Below, piece by piece: positions 15,211 to 24,252 of a stretch of 34,063 bases of DNA; within the stretch, counting starts at the first letter, position 1, and each line of letters opens with the position of its first letter. Location: positions 1-34,063 of the forward strand of contig NZ_JACJFI010000015.1 of NCBI RefSeq assembly GCF_014164505.1, in the 5' to 3' direction. Source of the stretch: Shewanella sp. SG41-4 (GTDB lineage: Bacteria > Pseudomonadota > Gammaproteobacteria > Enterobacterales > Shewanellaceae). The notes below the pieces were generated by a model. The model was not told the origin of the DNA. It did not search any database and worked only from the letters and a program-made list of their open reading frames with translations. Position numbers and translations under genes: made by a program.

Positions 15211-16005
15211 CTATAACTCAAACAACACATCGGTGCGGATAATGTATTTAACCCCAGAGAAAATAGGCTCTGAGCTATGAATACAATGCAGTGGATGCAT
15301 GCCATGTGGGAAACACAATACACTTCCGGCTGGTGTTCTCACGTCAACTTGGCGCATATTATCGCCGTGTTTTGCTGGTAAATTTGGGTTGTCGGCATTG
15401 ACTAAAAAACGCGTTGCGCCACCTTCAAAGTCTTCTGTCAGTAAGATTAGAAATGTCAGCAGACTGTAGCGATCGCCAAAGGCATCTCGCACTAACTTAC
15501 CGTCTATAACTTGGCTTCCGGGCCACGATCCATCTGAATGCGGCTTAAAGAAATCACCTTCGTTATAGCGGTAAAAGCGAAAACGATTGTTTAACCCTAG
15601 AGCTGCTTTACCGCCAAAAATGCCCAAGTTATCATCCATAAGATGTTTAACCCTATTCCAGATAACTTGTTCAGTGGTGTTATCCACCACCCAGGTTAAG
15701 CTGTCATTGTGGCGTACATGGCGTGGTAACGACACAGCGGCGTCGGGTAAAAAACCCATAGACTCACTGACCGAAATTAACCGTTTGCACTCATCAGGCG
15801 TTAATACATTCAATAGTTGGAACGCACCGGGTACTTCGGCTAACATTTTTTTACTCACGTTAGCCCGCTCAGTGTCAGTCAACGTTGCTTCATTCAGCTC
15901 AGCAACATTAGCGTGATGATTAGCCCATGTCGGCAACGCCGGATGTTCTGCGCCGGGTTCTAGTGCCACCACAAAATAATCTGAATTTACACTTGTTGTG
16001 TTCAT
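15211..16005 (-). CDS. 2-oxoglutarate/Fe(II)-dependent oxygenase (prolyl 4-hydroxylase-like)
   Basis: A 264-residue non-heme iron oxygenase of the prolyl-4-hydroxylase-like superfamily. FRFYRYNEGDFFKPHSDGSW carries the HxD pair (His156, Asp158). AGSVLCFPHGMHPLHCIHSS and SGVKYIIRTDVLF supply the distal His (His243 by spacing to the following G-K-Y) and the 2-oxoglutarate-binding Arg257. GGATRFLVN is typical of the family's central strand. Residues 1-60 are a poorly conserved extension. AAAGG precedes the ATG. Convergent with the PNPOx-like gene (26-bp gap). Bacterial relatives act on proteins or small molecules; no substrate can be read here. Confidence 0.85.
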   Translation of the reverse strand: MNTTSVNSDYFVVALEPGAEHPALPTWANHHANVAELNEATLTDTERANVSKKMLAEVPGAFQLLNVLTPDECKRLISVSESMGFLPDAAVSLPRHVRHNDSLTWVVDNTTEQVIWNRVKHLMDDNLGIFGGKAALGLNNRFRFYRYNEGDFFKPHSDGSWPGSQVIDGKLVRDAFGDRYSLLTFLILLTEDFEGGATRFLVNADNPNLPAKHGDNMRQVDVRTPAGSVLCFPHGMHPLHCIHSSEPIFSGVKYIIRTDVLFEL

Positions 16006-16155
16006 CTCTTTATACCTTTAACCATAAAATGAGCTAGCAAAGTTTTACTAAAAAGCGTGCTAACGATTGCTTGCTAATGATTTGTTATTAATAAAATTTT
16101 ACCAATAACTGCTTACTAATGAAGGCTTACTCATCAGAGGGACTACACCCAAAAA

Positions 16156-17517
16156 CTAATAACTCATCACTCGCACCTGGGCAAATTGGCGATGTCCTGC
16201 TGCAGTACCATGAAAACCAAAACCACTTTGCTTAGCACCTACCCAGGGAGCATTGCCTGCACCAGCCCCCTGATTAACCCCAACCATGCCAGCTTCAAGT
16301 TGCTCGGCAACATCTTTAGCACCTTGGCCACCAAACACCACAGCAGCTAAACCATAATGACTGTTATTAGCACGATGAATGGCTTGGTCAATCTCACTAA
16401 AACGGCTGATCGCCACCACAGGACCAAAGGTTTCTTCACGCTCTAGTAGCATTTCAGGCGTAATACCTGTCACCACCGTTGGTTGAATAAAGGGCAGATC
16501 ATAGTCATCACTGCCCAATAAGAAGCTTGCGCCTTTGGCTTTAGCATCTTGTAACTGCTCAAGCACTTTTTGATGTTGTGTTGGGTTCACTATCGGGCCA
16601 ATATTCACATTTGCGGCATCCCATGCACCCACACGATAACGGCTGGCTAATGCCACCACTTTTTGTTCAAACTCATCGGCAATTTGTTCGTCCACATAGA
16701 CTCGCTCTGTTGAGGTACACATTTGCCCAGCGTTTTCAAATGAACTGGCTACAGCAAAGCGCACCGCGGCATCCATATTGGCACCCGCCATCACAATCAT
16801 AGGATCGTTGCCGCCAAGCTCCATCACCAAGCGTTTTAAGCCAGACGCCGCATTGGCCATAATGTGTTTACCTGCGGCCATAGACCCAGTAAATGCCACC
16901 ATGTTAATGTCTGCCGCCACTAATGCTTGGCCCAGGGCTTTGCCACCTTGAACCACTTGCAGTACATGCTGTGGTAACACCTGGTTAAGTGTATTAATAA
17001 ATAACTCAGCTACCAGTGGGGTTTCTTCAGACGGCTTTAACACCACACTATTACCTGCAATTAAGGCAGGCATTAATAAGTTATTGGCCATCGCAAGTGG
17101 ATAATTCCATGGCGAAATCACGGCCACCACCCCCAAAGGACGATACTGTAATTCAGTGCTATTACCCACATCCTCAGTGGCTAATGCATCCGCTATTTCA
17201 CTGGCAAAATAGCCTGCATTTTGTAATGTACCGCCCACTTCATAGGTGGCTCGGCGGTAATCTTTACCCATTTCTTGGCCAATTAATGTCGCCAGCTCAT
17301 CTTGAACCGCGTGCAATTGTTGATACGCTTTTACCACATACTGCTGACGCTCTAGTAAAGGCAAGCTTGCCCATGCCTTTTGAGCAACCTTCGCATTGTT
17401 TATTACGGTGGGTAATTGCTCAATAGCGGTTGTTTCGACACTACCGACTGCAGTGGCTTCAATGTGTTCACCGACATAATGATAGCTCGCGGGATCGTAA
17501 GAGGTTAATACTGCCAT
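16156..17517 (-). CDS. NAD(P)-dependent aldehyde dehydrogenase
   Basis: A 453-residue aldehyde dehydrogenase, oxidising an aldehyde to a carboxylate. The catalytic Cys267 is in ENAGQMCTSTERVYV, the general base Glu233 in MELGGNDP, and the oxyanion Asn138 in ISPWNYP. The cofactor-binding KPSEETP and FTGSMAAGK segments are present. The overall pattern, slightly short for the superfamily, resembles succinate-semialdehyde or related dehydrogenases (gabD/sad-like), but the substrate class is not certain. It is divergent from an HxlR-type regulator 121 bp away, a common arrangement for aldehyde- or redox-responsive control, so induction through that regulator is likely (inference). Confidence 0.88.
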   Translation of the reverse strand: MAVLTSYDPASYHYVGEHIEATAVGSVETTAIEQLPTVINNAKVAQKAWASLPLLERQQYVVKAYQQLHAVQDELATLIGQEMGKDYRRATYEVGGTLQNAGYFASEIADALATEDVGNSTELQYRPLGVVAVISPWNYPLAMANNLLMPALIAGNSVVLKPSEETPLVAELFINTLNQVLPQHVLQVVQGGKALGQALVAADINMVAFTGSMAAGKHIMANAASGLKRLVMELGGNDPMIVMAGANMDAAVRFAVASSFENAGQMCTSTERVYVDEQIADEFEQKVVALASRYRVGAWDAANVNIGPIVNPTQHQKVLEQLQDAKAKGASFLLGSDDYDLPFIQPTVVTGITPEMLLEREETFGPVVAISRFSEIDQAIHRANNSHYGLAAVVFGGQGAKDVAEQLEAGMVGVNQGAGAGNAPWVGAKQSGFGFHGTAAGHRQFAQVRVMSY

Positions 17518-17587
17518 GGAGAAACATTCCTTAATGGTACTAAAGTGACGCTAGTCTAATTACTGCCTATTTTGATACAATGGAATA

Positions 17588-17615
17588 CAAAAGCAACCAG
17601 TATACTTTTGGTAAC
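17588..17615. promoter_or_regulatory. Possible HxlR operator
   Basis: ACAAAAG (17588-17594) and CTTTTGGT (17605-17612) form an imperfect inverted repeat with a GTATAC palindrome just inside the right arm. It lies in the 121-bp gap between the divergent aldehyde dehydrogenase and HxlR genes. No conserved consensus was available to confirm it. Confidence 0.35.
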
Positions 17616-17638
17616 CTAGAATAACTTGAGTTAAATTT

Positions 17639-17995
17639 ATGAAAACTAAAATTGAAACAATGACTAAAGGCCAGAAAAAAGTTATTAACCCATGTACTGA
17701 GCCCTGCTCAGTTGAGCGTGGCATGCGGGTATTAGGCGGTAAATGGAAAGCATCTATCTTATGGCACTTGCAAGATGGTCCAGTGCGCTTTAATGATTTA
17801 TCGCGCATGTTAGGCGGGGCGAGTAAAAAAATGGTCGATCAGCGCCTTAAAGAATTAGAATCCCAGGGACTCGTGACTCGCCATGTGATTAGTGATCGCC
17901 CTATTGCAGTGTCTTACAGCATTACTGAACTTGGTCGAACTGCATTGGATATTTTAGAACGTTTAAAAGATTGGGCTGATGAATATATTGTTTAG
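17639..17995 (+). CDS. HxlR-family winged-helix regulator
   Basis: A 118-residue DNA-binding protein of the HxlR/YodB type. CSVERGMRVLGGKWKASILW is the N-terminal signature, followed by the winged helix-turn-helix (ASKKMVDQRLKELESQGLVT) and the wing with SYSITELGR. Two Cys residues, in PCTEPC just ahead of the HTH, match the redox- or aldehyde-sensing position seen in some family members. It is divergent from the aldehyde dehydrogenase gene and likely controls it. No clear ribosome site precedes the ATG. Confidence 0.9.
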   Translation: MKTKIETMTKGQKKVINPCTEPCSVERGMRVLGGKWKASILWHLQDGPVRFNDLSRMLGGASKKMVDQRLKELESQGLVTRHVISDRPIAVSYSITELGRTALDILERLKDWADEYIV

Positions 17996-18121
17996 CAAAA
18001 ACAACTATGGCCTGTAGTTCACCACAAAAATTAATTATCTGACAATAAAAAGCTTAATGATCACAATATTATTACAATATGGTAAACTTGCCCCCAATTA
18101 CGGATATGAAATGCATGGAAG

Positions 18122-18134
18122 CCTTAATTTAAGG
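18122..18134 (+). promoter_or_regulatory. Palindrome containing the ribosome site
   Basis: CCTTAA-T-TTAAGG. The AAGG half is the only ribosome site for the downstream solute-binding protein gene, so the palindrome might limit translation or be a small operator. Confidence 0.35.
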
Positions 18135-18145
18135 TGTTGTTATTT

Positions 18146-18955
18146 ATGTTGCGTTACTTATCTGTGGTGATTTTGGTCATTACATTTTTCAGTTCGCCGG
18201 TTTCAAATGCTAGACCCGCCGTCACTTTTTACACAGAAAGCTATCCTCCATTTCAGTCGCTAAATTCTCAAGGAGAATTGGTAGGCTTTTCGATCGATAT
18301 TTTACATGCTGCCCAGCAATACCTCGATTTTGATATCAATATTCAAATCATGCCTTGGAGCCGCGCTTATTATAATGCGCAGAAGTACCCGAATACGTTC
18401 ATTTTTTCAATTGCTAATACCAGCAAACGCTTAGCCTATTTCAAATGGATAGGCGACTTTTATACTGTGCAAGATATGATCTATAGAAAAAGTAATCGTC
18501 CCGACATTCAGCTTAAAACCATAGATGATATTAATCGTTACTCTATGGCATTATCGCGAAACGATGCCTCACTAGATCGGCTTAAACTCGATGGAATACA
18601 TCCCAATGTATACCTAGTAGGAAGCCAACTAGCGGCGCTAAGAATGCTTAATTTTGACCGGGTAGATTTGATTTATAATAACGAAGTAGGTTTTCGCGAA
18701 GACGTTAAAAAAATGGGCTTTAAAAGCAGTGATTTTACCGCTGCCCTGCCTGTGGTTAATATGCCAATTGGTATTGCCACCCATAAAGATACAGATGATG
18801 CATTAGCCAAAAGCATGCGCCAAGCATTAAACACCCTAAAACAAAATGGCCAACTTGAAAGCATAACTGCTCGCTGGTTTGGTGAAGATTTAAGTGCTCA
18901 ATCAATCATACAAACAACTGACATAAAGGCCTTAACTCAAGCTGTACAAAAATAG
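18146..18955 (+). CDS. Family-3 periplasmic solute-binding protein
   Basis: A 269-residue periplasmic binding protein of the amino-acid (family 3) type. Signal peptide at about residues 1-22 (MLRYLSVVILVITFFSSPVS, then NA). The mature start VTFYTESYPPFQSLNSQGEL and GFSIDILHAA are characteristic of the first lobe. LYAL-type and TARWFGED segments close the second lobe. No permease or ATPase gene is adjacent, so it may be an orphan ligand sensor or scavenger, as common in Shewanella. The ATG at 18146 is preferred over an in-frame GTG at 18134 because the GTG lies within the AAGGTG ribosome site. Confidence 0.85.
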   Translation: MLRYLSVVILVITFFSSPVSNARPAVTFYTESYPPFQSLNSQGELVGFSIDILHAAQQYLDFDINIQIMPWSRAYYNAQKYPNTFIFSIANTSKRLAYFKWIGDFYTVQDMIYRKSNRPDIQLKTIDDINRYSMALSRNDASLDRLKLDGIHPNVYLVGSQLAALRMLNFDRVDLIYNNEVGFREDVKKMGFKSSDFTAALPVVNMPIGIATHKDTDDALAKSMRQALNTLKQNGQLESITARWFGEDLSAQSIIQTTDIKALTQAVQK

Positions 18956-19004
18956 ATTGTTAGTCATGACATCTCTGCTGTGATTTATCTCAGTTATTCC
19001 TAAC

Positions 19005-19325
19005 TTACTCATTAGATGTTTGAACATCTTCAAGCCACTGGGGAATTTCTTCATTTTCTAAATCTGCCCAAGGTATAACCTGCCAAGTTTCATCTAGCAA
19101 AAACTCTTGTCGTAACAACGCCAACTCTTAATCAGTATCATCTTCCCATTCACTAGGCGGCCACTGACCACTTGAATATTCCAATAACATGCCTGGTTCA
19201 GAATAGATAACCCCGTCAGGTACAACCGCTGAAAACTCAAAGCCCATGTCCTCAGTTCCTGTCACCAACGTAATTATTGGGGCGAATTGTTGCAGTTTTT
19301 GAATCATATCAGTACGAGTTATCAA
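19005..19325 (-). pseudogene. Small acidic protein gene interrupted by an in-frame TAA
   Basis: On the minus strand an ORF opens at a TTG (19325; AAGGAG 3 nt upstream) and encodes 65 residues ending EWEDDTD before TAA at 19130-19128. The same frame then continues without another stop for 41 codons, ELALLRQEFLLDETWQVIPW and so on through EEIPQWLEDV, to TAA at 19007-19005. The downstream part has the same Trp/Glu/Asp-rich character as the upstream part, so the original protein was probably about 106 residues. It is either a recent nonsense mutation (for example GAA to TAA) or a stop that is sometimes read through. Function unknown; no family recognised. Confidence 0.6.
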
Positions 19326-19495
19326 CAGCTCCTTAATGTGTATACTTTGATTAATGATTTAGTTGATTAAAATATAATCGACATAAGAAATAGATGAATT
19401 TTTTGATTGATTAAATTTTACTGTAAAAACAGTCAAGTACAGCTTTTATAAAATGGCTCGTCTATTGACTGGCAGGAGACTCATATGAGTTATAT

Positions 19496-19954
19496 TTACT
19501 TGACCTCGCTATATGAAAGTGTAGAAAAAGCTTTACCATCAATTGGTGTATCATCTTCCTCAAATGAAATGTTTGTAATTTTATTATCCACGAGTCCAAC
19601 AGCTACGTAGCTAAGTTTTTTGTATTCATCAGGTGCCCCGGATATTTTGTAAATATATCTGCTGCACGCGCTATTTGGTGGTGCATAAACTCCATGGATT
19701 GTAATGTTTTCATGGAGGTAGTAAAGCAACGCTGTATAATTAGCGATTTTGTCAGGTATTTCATTTTTTGGAATATCAACTGCACGCATTTGGGTGTAAA
19801 TGTATTTAACATTAAACCTATTTATAGGGTTAATGGAGTTTTTCAAATCCGATATAAGGTTAATATAAACTTCTGAATTTTTTATATTGCAAGTTTCCGC
19901 CTGCGCGACTGCAGGCAGCATTAGAAATATCGTTAGCAGAACAGATGCTTTCAT
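19496..19954 (-). CDS. Secreted hypothetical protein
   Basis: A 152-residue protein with a clear signal peptide (MKASVLLTIFLMLPAVAQA, cleavage before ETC). The mature part has two Cys (in ETCN and SACSRY) that could form a disulfide in the periplasm. The remainder, including KNEIPDKIANYTALLYYLHE, resembles no family I recognise. AGGAAGG precedes the ATG. No operon partner is apparent; the gene is AT-rich compared with its neighbours, which may indicate acquired DNA. Function unknown. Confidence 0.65.
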   Translation of the reverse strand: MKASVLLTIFLMLPAVAQAETCNIKNSEVYINLISDLKNSINPINRFNVKYIYTQMRAVDIPKNEIPDKIANYTALLYYLHENITIHGVYAPPNSACSRYIYKISGAPDEYKKLSYVAVGLVDNKITNISFEEDDTPIDGKAFSTLSYSEVK

Positions 19955-20520
19955 GGAACCTTCCTGGTAAATATAACGTTATAGTTTTTATGCGTTGTGT
20001 GTTTTGCAAGGAATAAATCGCTTGTTGGACTTGGCCTATGCCACATCCATATTAATCGGTAACTTTTTACTCAATGCAAGATGCTATAGGAATTTGATTT
20101 TTTAGGTAGTTGTTTTTTTGTACGGCCTTGTAGCTAATCATCTGTGCTGATTACACCTTTTAAGAGAGGTTTTTCGATATTTTAGCTTTTATATTACCCA
20201 TTTATGAGTTTTGCCACATAATGGGTCATAAATAAGTTACTTGCCTTGCTTGTAATGGGTTTGATTCAACTTTTAACTTGAGGACGTTGAAGACTTTTTA
20301 CAAAAAGAATACGTGAGCTAGCCAAGGCCTTTCTCGCACATCTGACCGATAAGGATATTGGAAATGTCATATGATGTAGGGAACATCATTGACCATGTGC
20401 TTCAAGGCATTCAGGCATCCTGCCTATCAGAGCCATCTAGCTTTCGAGGGGAAGGGACGCCCCATCGGAGGCGTTAGCATTTTTGAATAAGGTCGAAGAC
20501 GATTAAATACGCGATTTAAA
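19955..20520. other. About 565 bp with no recognisable gene
   Basis: No ORF of convincing quality. Three hairpins are visible: TAATCA/TGATTA near 20134-20152, ACCCATTTATG/CATAATGGGT (20196-20226, one bulge), and GTCA-t-ATGATGT/ACATCATTGAC (20366-20393, one bulge). A 31-codon ORF (20395-20490), starting MCFKAFRHPAYQ and ending GGVSIFE, reads like short hypothetical proteins in Shewanella genomes but could be part of a repeat, since the composite hairpin repeat begins right after it. Confidence 0.4.
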
Positions 20521-20713
20521 GCTAAATCAATTTCCGTCGCGACCTTTTCGCTCTTTGAAAATGTTGCCGGAACGGCAGGGGTGATCCAAGAGGGGATTGC
20601 TGTTGATCCCCTTTTGGCCCGTGCAGGGTGGAACCTTGCGAGCTTAATTCAAACGAAGTTTGAAAGATCTGGTGTGGGCGAAGCGCCACGACATTAGTGG
20701 CCGCAGGTCATAA
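20521..20713 (+). repeat. Composite hairpin repeat, long copy after cobO
   Basis: About 190 bp matching the inverted copy at 33868-34063 nearly throughout. Modules in order: GAAAATGTTGC, GCCG-gaa-CGGC, CCAAGAGGGGAT...ATCCCCTTTTGG, GCAGGGT-gga-ACCTTGC, TTCAAAC-gaa-GTTTGAA, then the core with GGCG-aag-CGCC, CCAC/GTGG and a GGCC arm that here reads GGTC. It ends 18 bp from the cobO stop codon. Confidence 0.85.
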
Positions 20714-20730
20714 TTTCAAAGACAAAAATG

Positions 20731-21369
20731 TTAATAATCAAACCCTAACTGGGCTTTAACACCATCGTTAAACGCATGTTTTACTGGCAAAATCTCGCTC
20801 ACAGTATCTGCCAACTCAATGATGTCACGATGACAGGCTCTGCCGGTAATTATCACATGCTGCATCGCTGGGCGATTTCTTAATGCCGTTAATACTCGCT
20901 CAAGCTCGATATAGTGGTAACTGACCATGTACGTTAATTCGTCTAACAACACCATGTTAATCGATTCGTCTTTCAGCAGTTTTTCAGCTTCAAGCCAGGC
21001 TTCCATTGCGGCTTGGGTGTCTTTTTCTTTATCTTGAGTTTCCCAGGTAAAACCCGTTCCCATTACATGAAACGGCACTCCTGCACCTTCAAGTAAATTG
21101 CGCTCACCACAAGCCCAAGTGCCTTTAATAAATTGCACTACCGCCGCTTTTTGCCCATGGCCTACAGCACGAGTAACAGAGCCAAAACCTGATGTCGATT
21201 TGCCTTTTCCGTTACCGGTTAGTACCAACAAAATACCTTTTTCGTCTTGGGCTGCAGCAATTTTAGCGTCAACACCCACTTTGACTTTCTGCTGACGGAC
21301 TTTGTGGCGTTCAGCTTTGTTGGCATCAATAGCGCTAGCTTGTTCGTTGTCGTGGTGATCAGTTGTCAT
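20731..21369 (-). CDS. cobO: Cob(I)yrinic acid a,c-diamide / corrinoid adenosyltransferase
   Basis: A 212-residue ATP:corrinoid adenosyltransferase of the CobO/BtuR/CobA type, which attaches the upper adenosyl ligand to reduced corrinoids in the cytoplasm. The P-loop TGNGKGKST (residues 51-59) and the flanking [20 protein letters not shown] and [16 protein letters not shown] are family signatures. Its N-terminal about 30 residues are charged, as usual for BtuR. The ATG overlaps the cobQ stop by 4 nt (ATGA), showing translational coupling. Last gene of the riboswitch-controlled operon; a hairpin repeat follows and may form the 3' end. Confidence 0.92.
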   Translation of the reverse strand: MTTDHHDNEQASAIDANKAERHKVRQQKVKVGVDAKIAAAQDEKGILLVLTGNGKGKSTSGFGSVTRAVGHGQKAAVVQFIKGTWACGERNLLEGAGVPFHVMGTGFTWETQDKEKDTQAAMEAWLEAEKLLKDESINMVLLDELTYMVSYHYIELERVLTALRNRPAMQHVIITGRACHRDIIELADTVSEILPVKHAFNDGVKAQLGFDY

Positions 21370-22874
21370 GAGATTATTCCTTTCAATGTATTCATATCCA
21401 AATGCGCTTCTAATACATCGGCAAGACGATTTAGTTGCTGCTCGCGGATCTGGTTAATATCGATATGCTGCGCGTTGGTTAATCCTGCCCAGCCTAATAT
21501 GAGTTGGCAAGCTTGTGGGCTATCAAACAAACCATGTATATAAGTGGCTAAAATTTGTTGGTCATCACTCAGTAATCCATCTTGTTTTGCCGCAAGCAAC
21601 CGTTGCTCGGCCATTTGCTCAATTAATATGGGCTGAGTTACGCAATCTTGAGTAAGTGAGGACTCACCACAATGGATTTCATAACCACTAAACTCGGCCA
21701 CTTGGTGTTGTAAACGTAAGTGACCACTTACTTGAGTTAAGGTTTTGCTGGCAGTTAATACGGTAGTAATGGGTAATAAGCCCAATCCGTCACTGCATCC
21801 AGCAATATCTTCAATGCCTAAAGGATCATCAATTAATTCACCCATCATTTGATAACCGCCACAAATTCCGATGACTTTACCGCCGTAACGTAAATGGTTT
21901 TTGAGCTTAACATCCCAACCTTGTTGACGCATAAAAGCCAAATCCGCACGAACATTTTTGCTGCCTGGTAAAATGATGACATCGGCGTTAGGCCACACCG
22001 TCGAGCTTGCATCGCTTTGCATACTCACATAATGAAAATCAATTTGAGGGTGTAAACGCAGTGGATCAAAATCGGTATGATTACTGATCCTCGGGTACAC
22101 CAATACCAGTACGGTTAACCTAGTCGACTTGTCTGTTAATGGATTAATGGGGGCGTCAATTAATGCATCTTCAGCGTCTAGATGTAGGTCGTGCAAATAA
22201 GGGATTACGCCTAGTACTGGTTTTTGGGTATAGGCTTCAAGCCAATCAATTCCCGGTTGCAACAAGCTGATGTCACCGCGAAAACGATTTATCACAAAGC
22301 CTTTTACCCGTGCTTGTTCACTTAGGCTTAATAGCGCCAACGTACCAACCAAATGGGCAAATACGCCGCCCTTATCAATATCAGCAATAATGATCACTGG
22401 GCAATCTGCCACTTCGGCAAAGCCCATGTTGGCAATATCACCTTCACGTAAATTGATTTCTGCCGGACTGCCCGCCCCTTCTATTACCACCAGCGAGTAT
22501 TGTTGTTGTAAGCGCCTGTAAGATTGCATCACCGCCGCTAACGCTAAGGTTTTATAATCTTGGCTCTCGGGGCCGAAAAAGGCTTTGGCTTCTAATGTGG
22601 TTAACGCTTTACCGTGAATAATGACTTGGGCGCCGGTGTCTGAACTAGGCTTTAACAATACGGGGTTAAAATCGGTATGTGGGGGGATGTTACACGCAAA
22701 AGCTTGCAGTGCTTGGGCTCGGCCAATTTCACCACCATCGACAGTCACGGCACTGTTTAATGCCATATTTTGTGGTTTAAAAGGTGCGACATTAATGTAC
22801 TGTCGGGCAAAGACTCGGCATAGTCCTGCAACCAGGGTACTTTTCCCCGCATCAGAAGTGGTACCTTGCACCAT
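21366..22874 (-). CDS. cobQ: Adenosylcobyric acid synthase
   Basis: A 502-residue glutamine-dependent enzyme that amidates adenosylcobyrinic acid a,c-diamide to cobyric acid. The N-terminus [20 protein letters not shown] carries the dethiobiotin-synthase-like ATP site. The class-I amidotransferase domain has Cys338 in [11 protein letters not shown] and His447 in YIHGLFD. I prefer the ATG at 22874, which starts exactly at the conserved MVQGT and has CAGGTG upstream, over a longer frame whose extra residues overlap cobU and look non-conserved. Neither the corrin-ring genes nor cobD/cbiB are in the window, so it may serve the salvage of incomplete corrinoids. Confidence 0.9.
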   Translation of the reverse strand: MVQGTTSDAGKSTLVAGLCRVFARQYINVAPFKPQNMALNSAVTVDGGEIGRAQALQAFACNIPPHTDFNPVLLKPSSDTGAQVIIHGKALTTLEAKAFFGPESQDYKTLALAAVMQSYRRLQQQYSLVVIEGAGSPAEINLREGDIANMGFAEVADCPVIIIADIDKGGVFAHLVGTLALLSLSEQARVKGFVINRFRGDISLLQPGIDWLEAYTQKPVLGVIPYLHDLHLDAEDALIDAPINPLTDKSTRLTVLVLVYPRISNHTDFDPLRLHPQIDFHYVSMQSDASSTVWPNADVIILPGSKNVRADLAFMRQQGWDVKLKNHLRYGGKVIGICGGYQMMGELIDDPLGIEDIAGCSDGLGLLPITTVLTASKTLTQVSGHLRLQHQVAEFSGYEIHCGESSLTQDCVTQPILIEQMAEQRLLAAKQDGLLSDDQQILATYIHGLFDSPQACQLILGWAGLTNAQHIDINQIREQQLNRLADVLEAHLDMNTLKGIIS

Positions 22875-22927
22875 CAATGCACCTGATAGGGGATCAGAGG
22901 TAAGCTCACGCGGCACAGCAGGCAAAA

Positions 22928-23458
22928 TTACACTTTTAACGCTAAAGGTAGACCGGCAACCACTAAGGTCACTTGATCTGCTACTTCGGCGATAGCTTGA
23001 TTTAACCAACCGGCTTCATCAACAAACTGACGGCTAAGTTCACCCATTGGCACAATGCCAGAGCCCACTTCATTACTGACTATGACCACATCGCTTTGCA
23101 GCGCTGACAAATTGTCGATGAGTAACAACTTTTGTGTGGCCCATGAAGCACCGTCATTTAACAATAAGTGATTAGTTAACAATAAGGTCAGGCAATCGAG
23201 CAAGATAACTTGTTGTGGTTTATCTATCGCAATTAATGTTTGAGCTACGTCATAAGCTTGTTCGTGCAATGTCCAGCTATGGGCGCTGGACATACGGTCT
23301 TGTTGGTGTTGATTAATGCGCTCAGACATTTCATTGTCTAAAGCTGTTGCTGTGGCTAAGTAAGCACATGAATAACCAATAGCCGCGTATTCCGCTACAC
23401 ACTGCTCGGCATATCGACTTTTACCACTGCGCGCACCGCCCAACACCAAATGAATCAT
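22928..23458 (-). CDS. cobU: Adenosylcobinamide kinase / guanylyltransferase
   Basis: A 176-residue bifunctional enzyme that phosphorylates adenosylcobinamide and converts it to the GDP form. The N-terminal [19 protein letters not shown] includes the P-loop (residues 7-14), and [20 protein letters not shown] is the second family signature. The ATG overlaps the cobS stop (TAATG), so translation is coupled; an in-frame start 13 codons upstream would overlap cobS and add residues absent from CobU. Confidence 0.92.
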   Translation of the reverse strand: MIHLVLGGARSGKSRYAEQCVAEYAAIGYSCAYLATATALDNEMSERINQHQQDRMSSAHSWTLHEQAYDVAQTLIAIDKPQQVILLDCLTLLLTNHLLLNDGASWATQKLLLIDNLSALQSDVVIVSNEVGSGIVPMGELSRQFVDEAGWLNQAIAEVADQVTLVVAGLPLALKV

Positions 23459-24243
23459 TAGCTTAAACCAACAGCTAAAATAACTAAGTAACAACACACT
23501 TCACTTATTTGTTGTGCAGCGCCTAGTGTGTCACCAGTGTAGCCTCCAATTTGTTTACGGAAAAAACCGCCTAACAAAATGCGAACTAACCACAAGGTAA
23601 TAAACAGCACAAATGCCGCCACACCGTTAAGCCATAACAACACAAATATGCCGCTTGCAATCAACATAAATAAATCGTTTAGCTGTCGATTTTGCACAAC
23701 CGACTTAGACTTACTGGTATTGTCATCACGAACATATTTTTCACTAAAAATTAAACTGGAAGCAACTACACGGCTTAAGGTGTGACCCACTACAAGGGCA
23801 CTTACTGCTGCCATCGGACTATATAAAGCCAGCTCGACTAACAATTGCCACTTTAGCAATAACACTAATCCCAACGACAAGGCACCATAACTGCCTAAAT
23901 GCGAATCTTTCATGATGCGCAGTTTATCTTCTACCGTTAAACCACCACCAAAACCATCAGCGGTATCGGCTAAACCGTCTTCATGGAAGGCGCCAGTGAC
24001 TAATACACCCGCTACCATGGATAATAAAATAGCAATACTCGCCGGTAAAATCAGCTGTGCCAGCCAAAACACCAACGCACAAATCAAGCCTATGACTAAT
24101 CCCACTAAGCCAAAATAACGGCTAGCTTTGTTGAGTTTCTCGCTATCAATCACCACCCACGATGGAACCGGGATCCGAGTAAAAAAACCCATCGCCACAA
24201 AAAATAAATTTAACTGCCGCAACCATTTTATCTCGCCAGACAT
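23458..24243 (-). CDS. cobS: Cobalamin synthase (adenosylcobinamide-GDP ribazoletransferase)
   Basis: A 261-residue polytopic inner-membrane enzyme that joins adenosylcobinamide-GDP to alpha-ribazole. FHEDGLADTADGFGGG near residues 86-101 is the CobS signature, followed by IMKDSHLGSYG. About six hydrophobic segments are seen, including the C-terminal AVFVLFITLWLV-like helix. It sits 9 bp after cobT and overlaps cobU by one base, so all three are co-translated. Confidence 0.93.
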   Translation of the reverse strand: MSGEIKWLRQLNLFFVAMGFFTRIPVPSWVVIDSEKLNKASRYFGLVGLVIGLICALVFWLAQLILPASIAILLSMVAGVLVTGAFHEDGLADTADGFGGGLTVEDKLRIMKDSHLGSYGALSLGLVLLLKWQLLVELALYSPMAAVSALVVGHTLSRVVASSLIFSEKYVRDDNTSKSKSVVQNRQLNDLFMLIASGIFVLLWLNGVAAFVLFITLWLVRILLGGFFRKQIGGYTGDTLGAAQQISEVCCYLVILAVGLS

Positions 24244-24252
24244 GTTGTACCC

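Noticed and set aside
20460..20490. Integron attC-like site (GCGTTAGC)
   Set aside because: The core does not match the GTTRRRY pattern and there is no paired simple-site structure or integrase.
22874..23009. Longer N-terminus for CobQ
   Set aside because: Would overlap cobU, encodes a Ser/Arg-rich stretch not found in CobQ, and the ATG at 22874 has a ribosome site and starts at the conserved motif.
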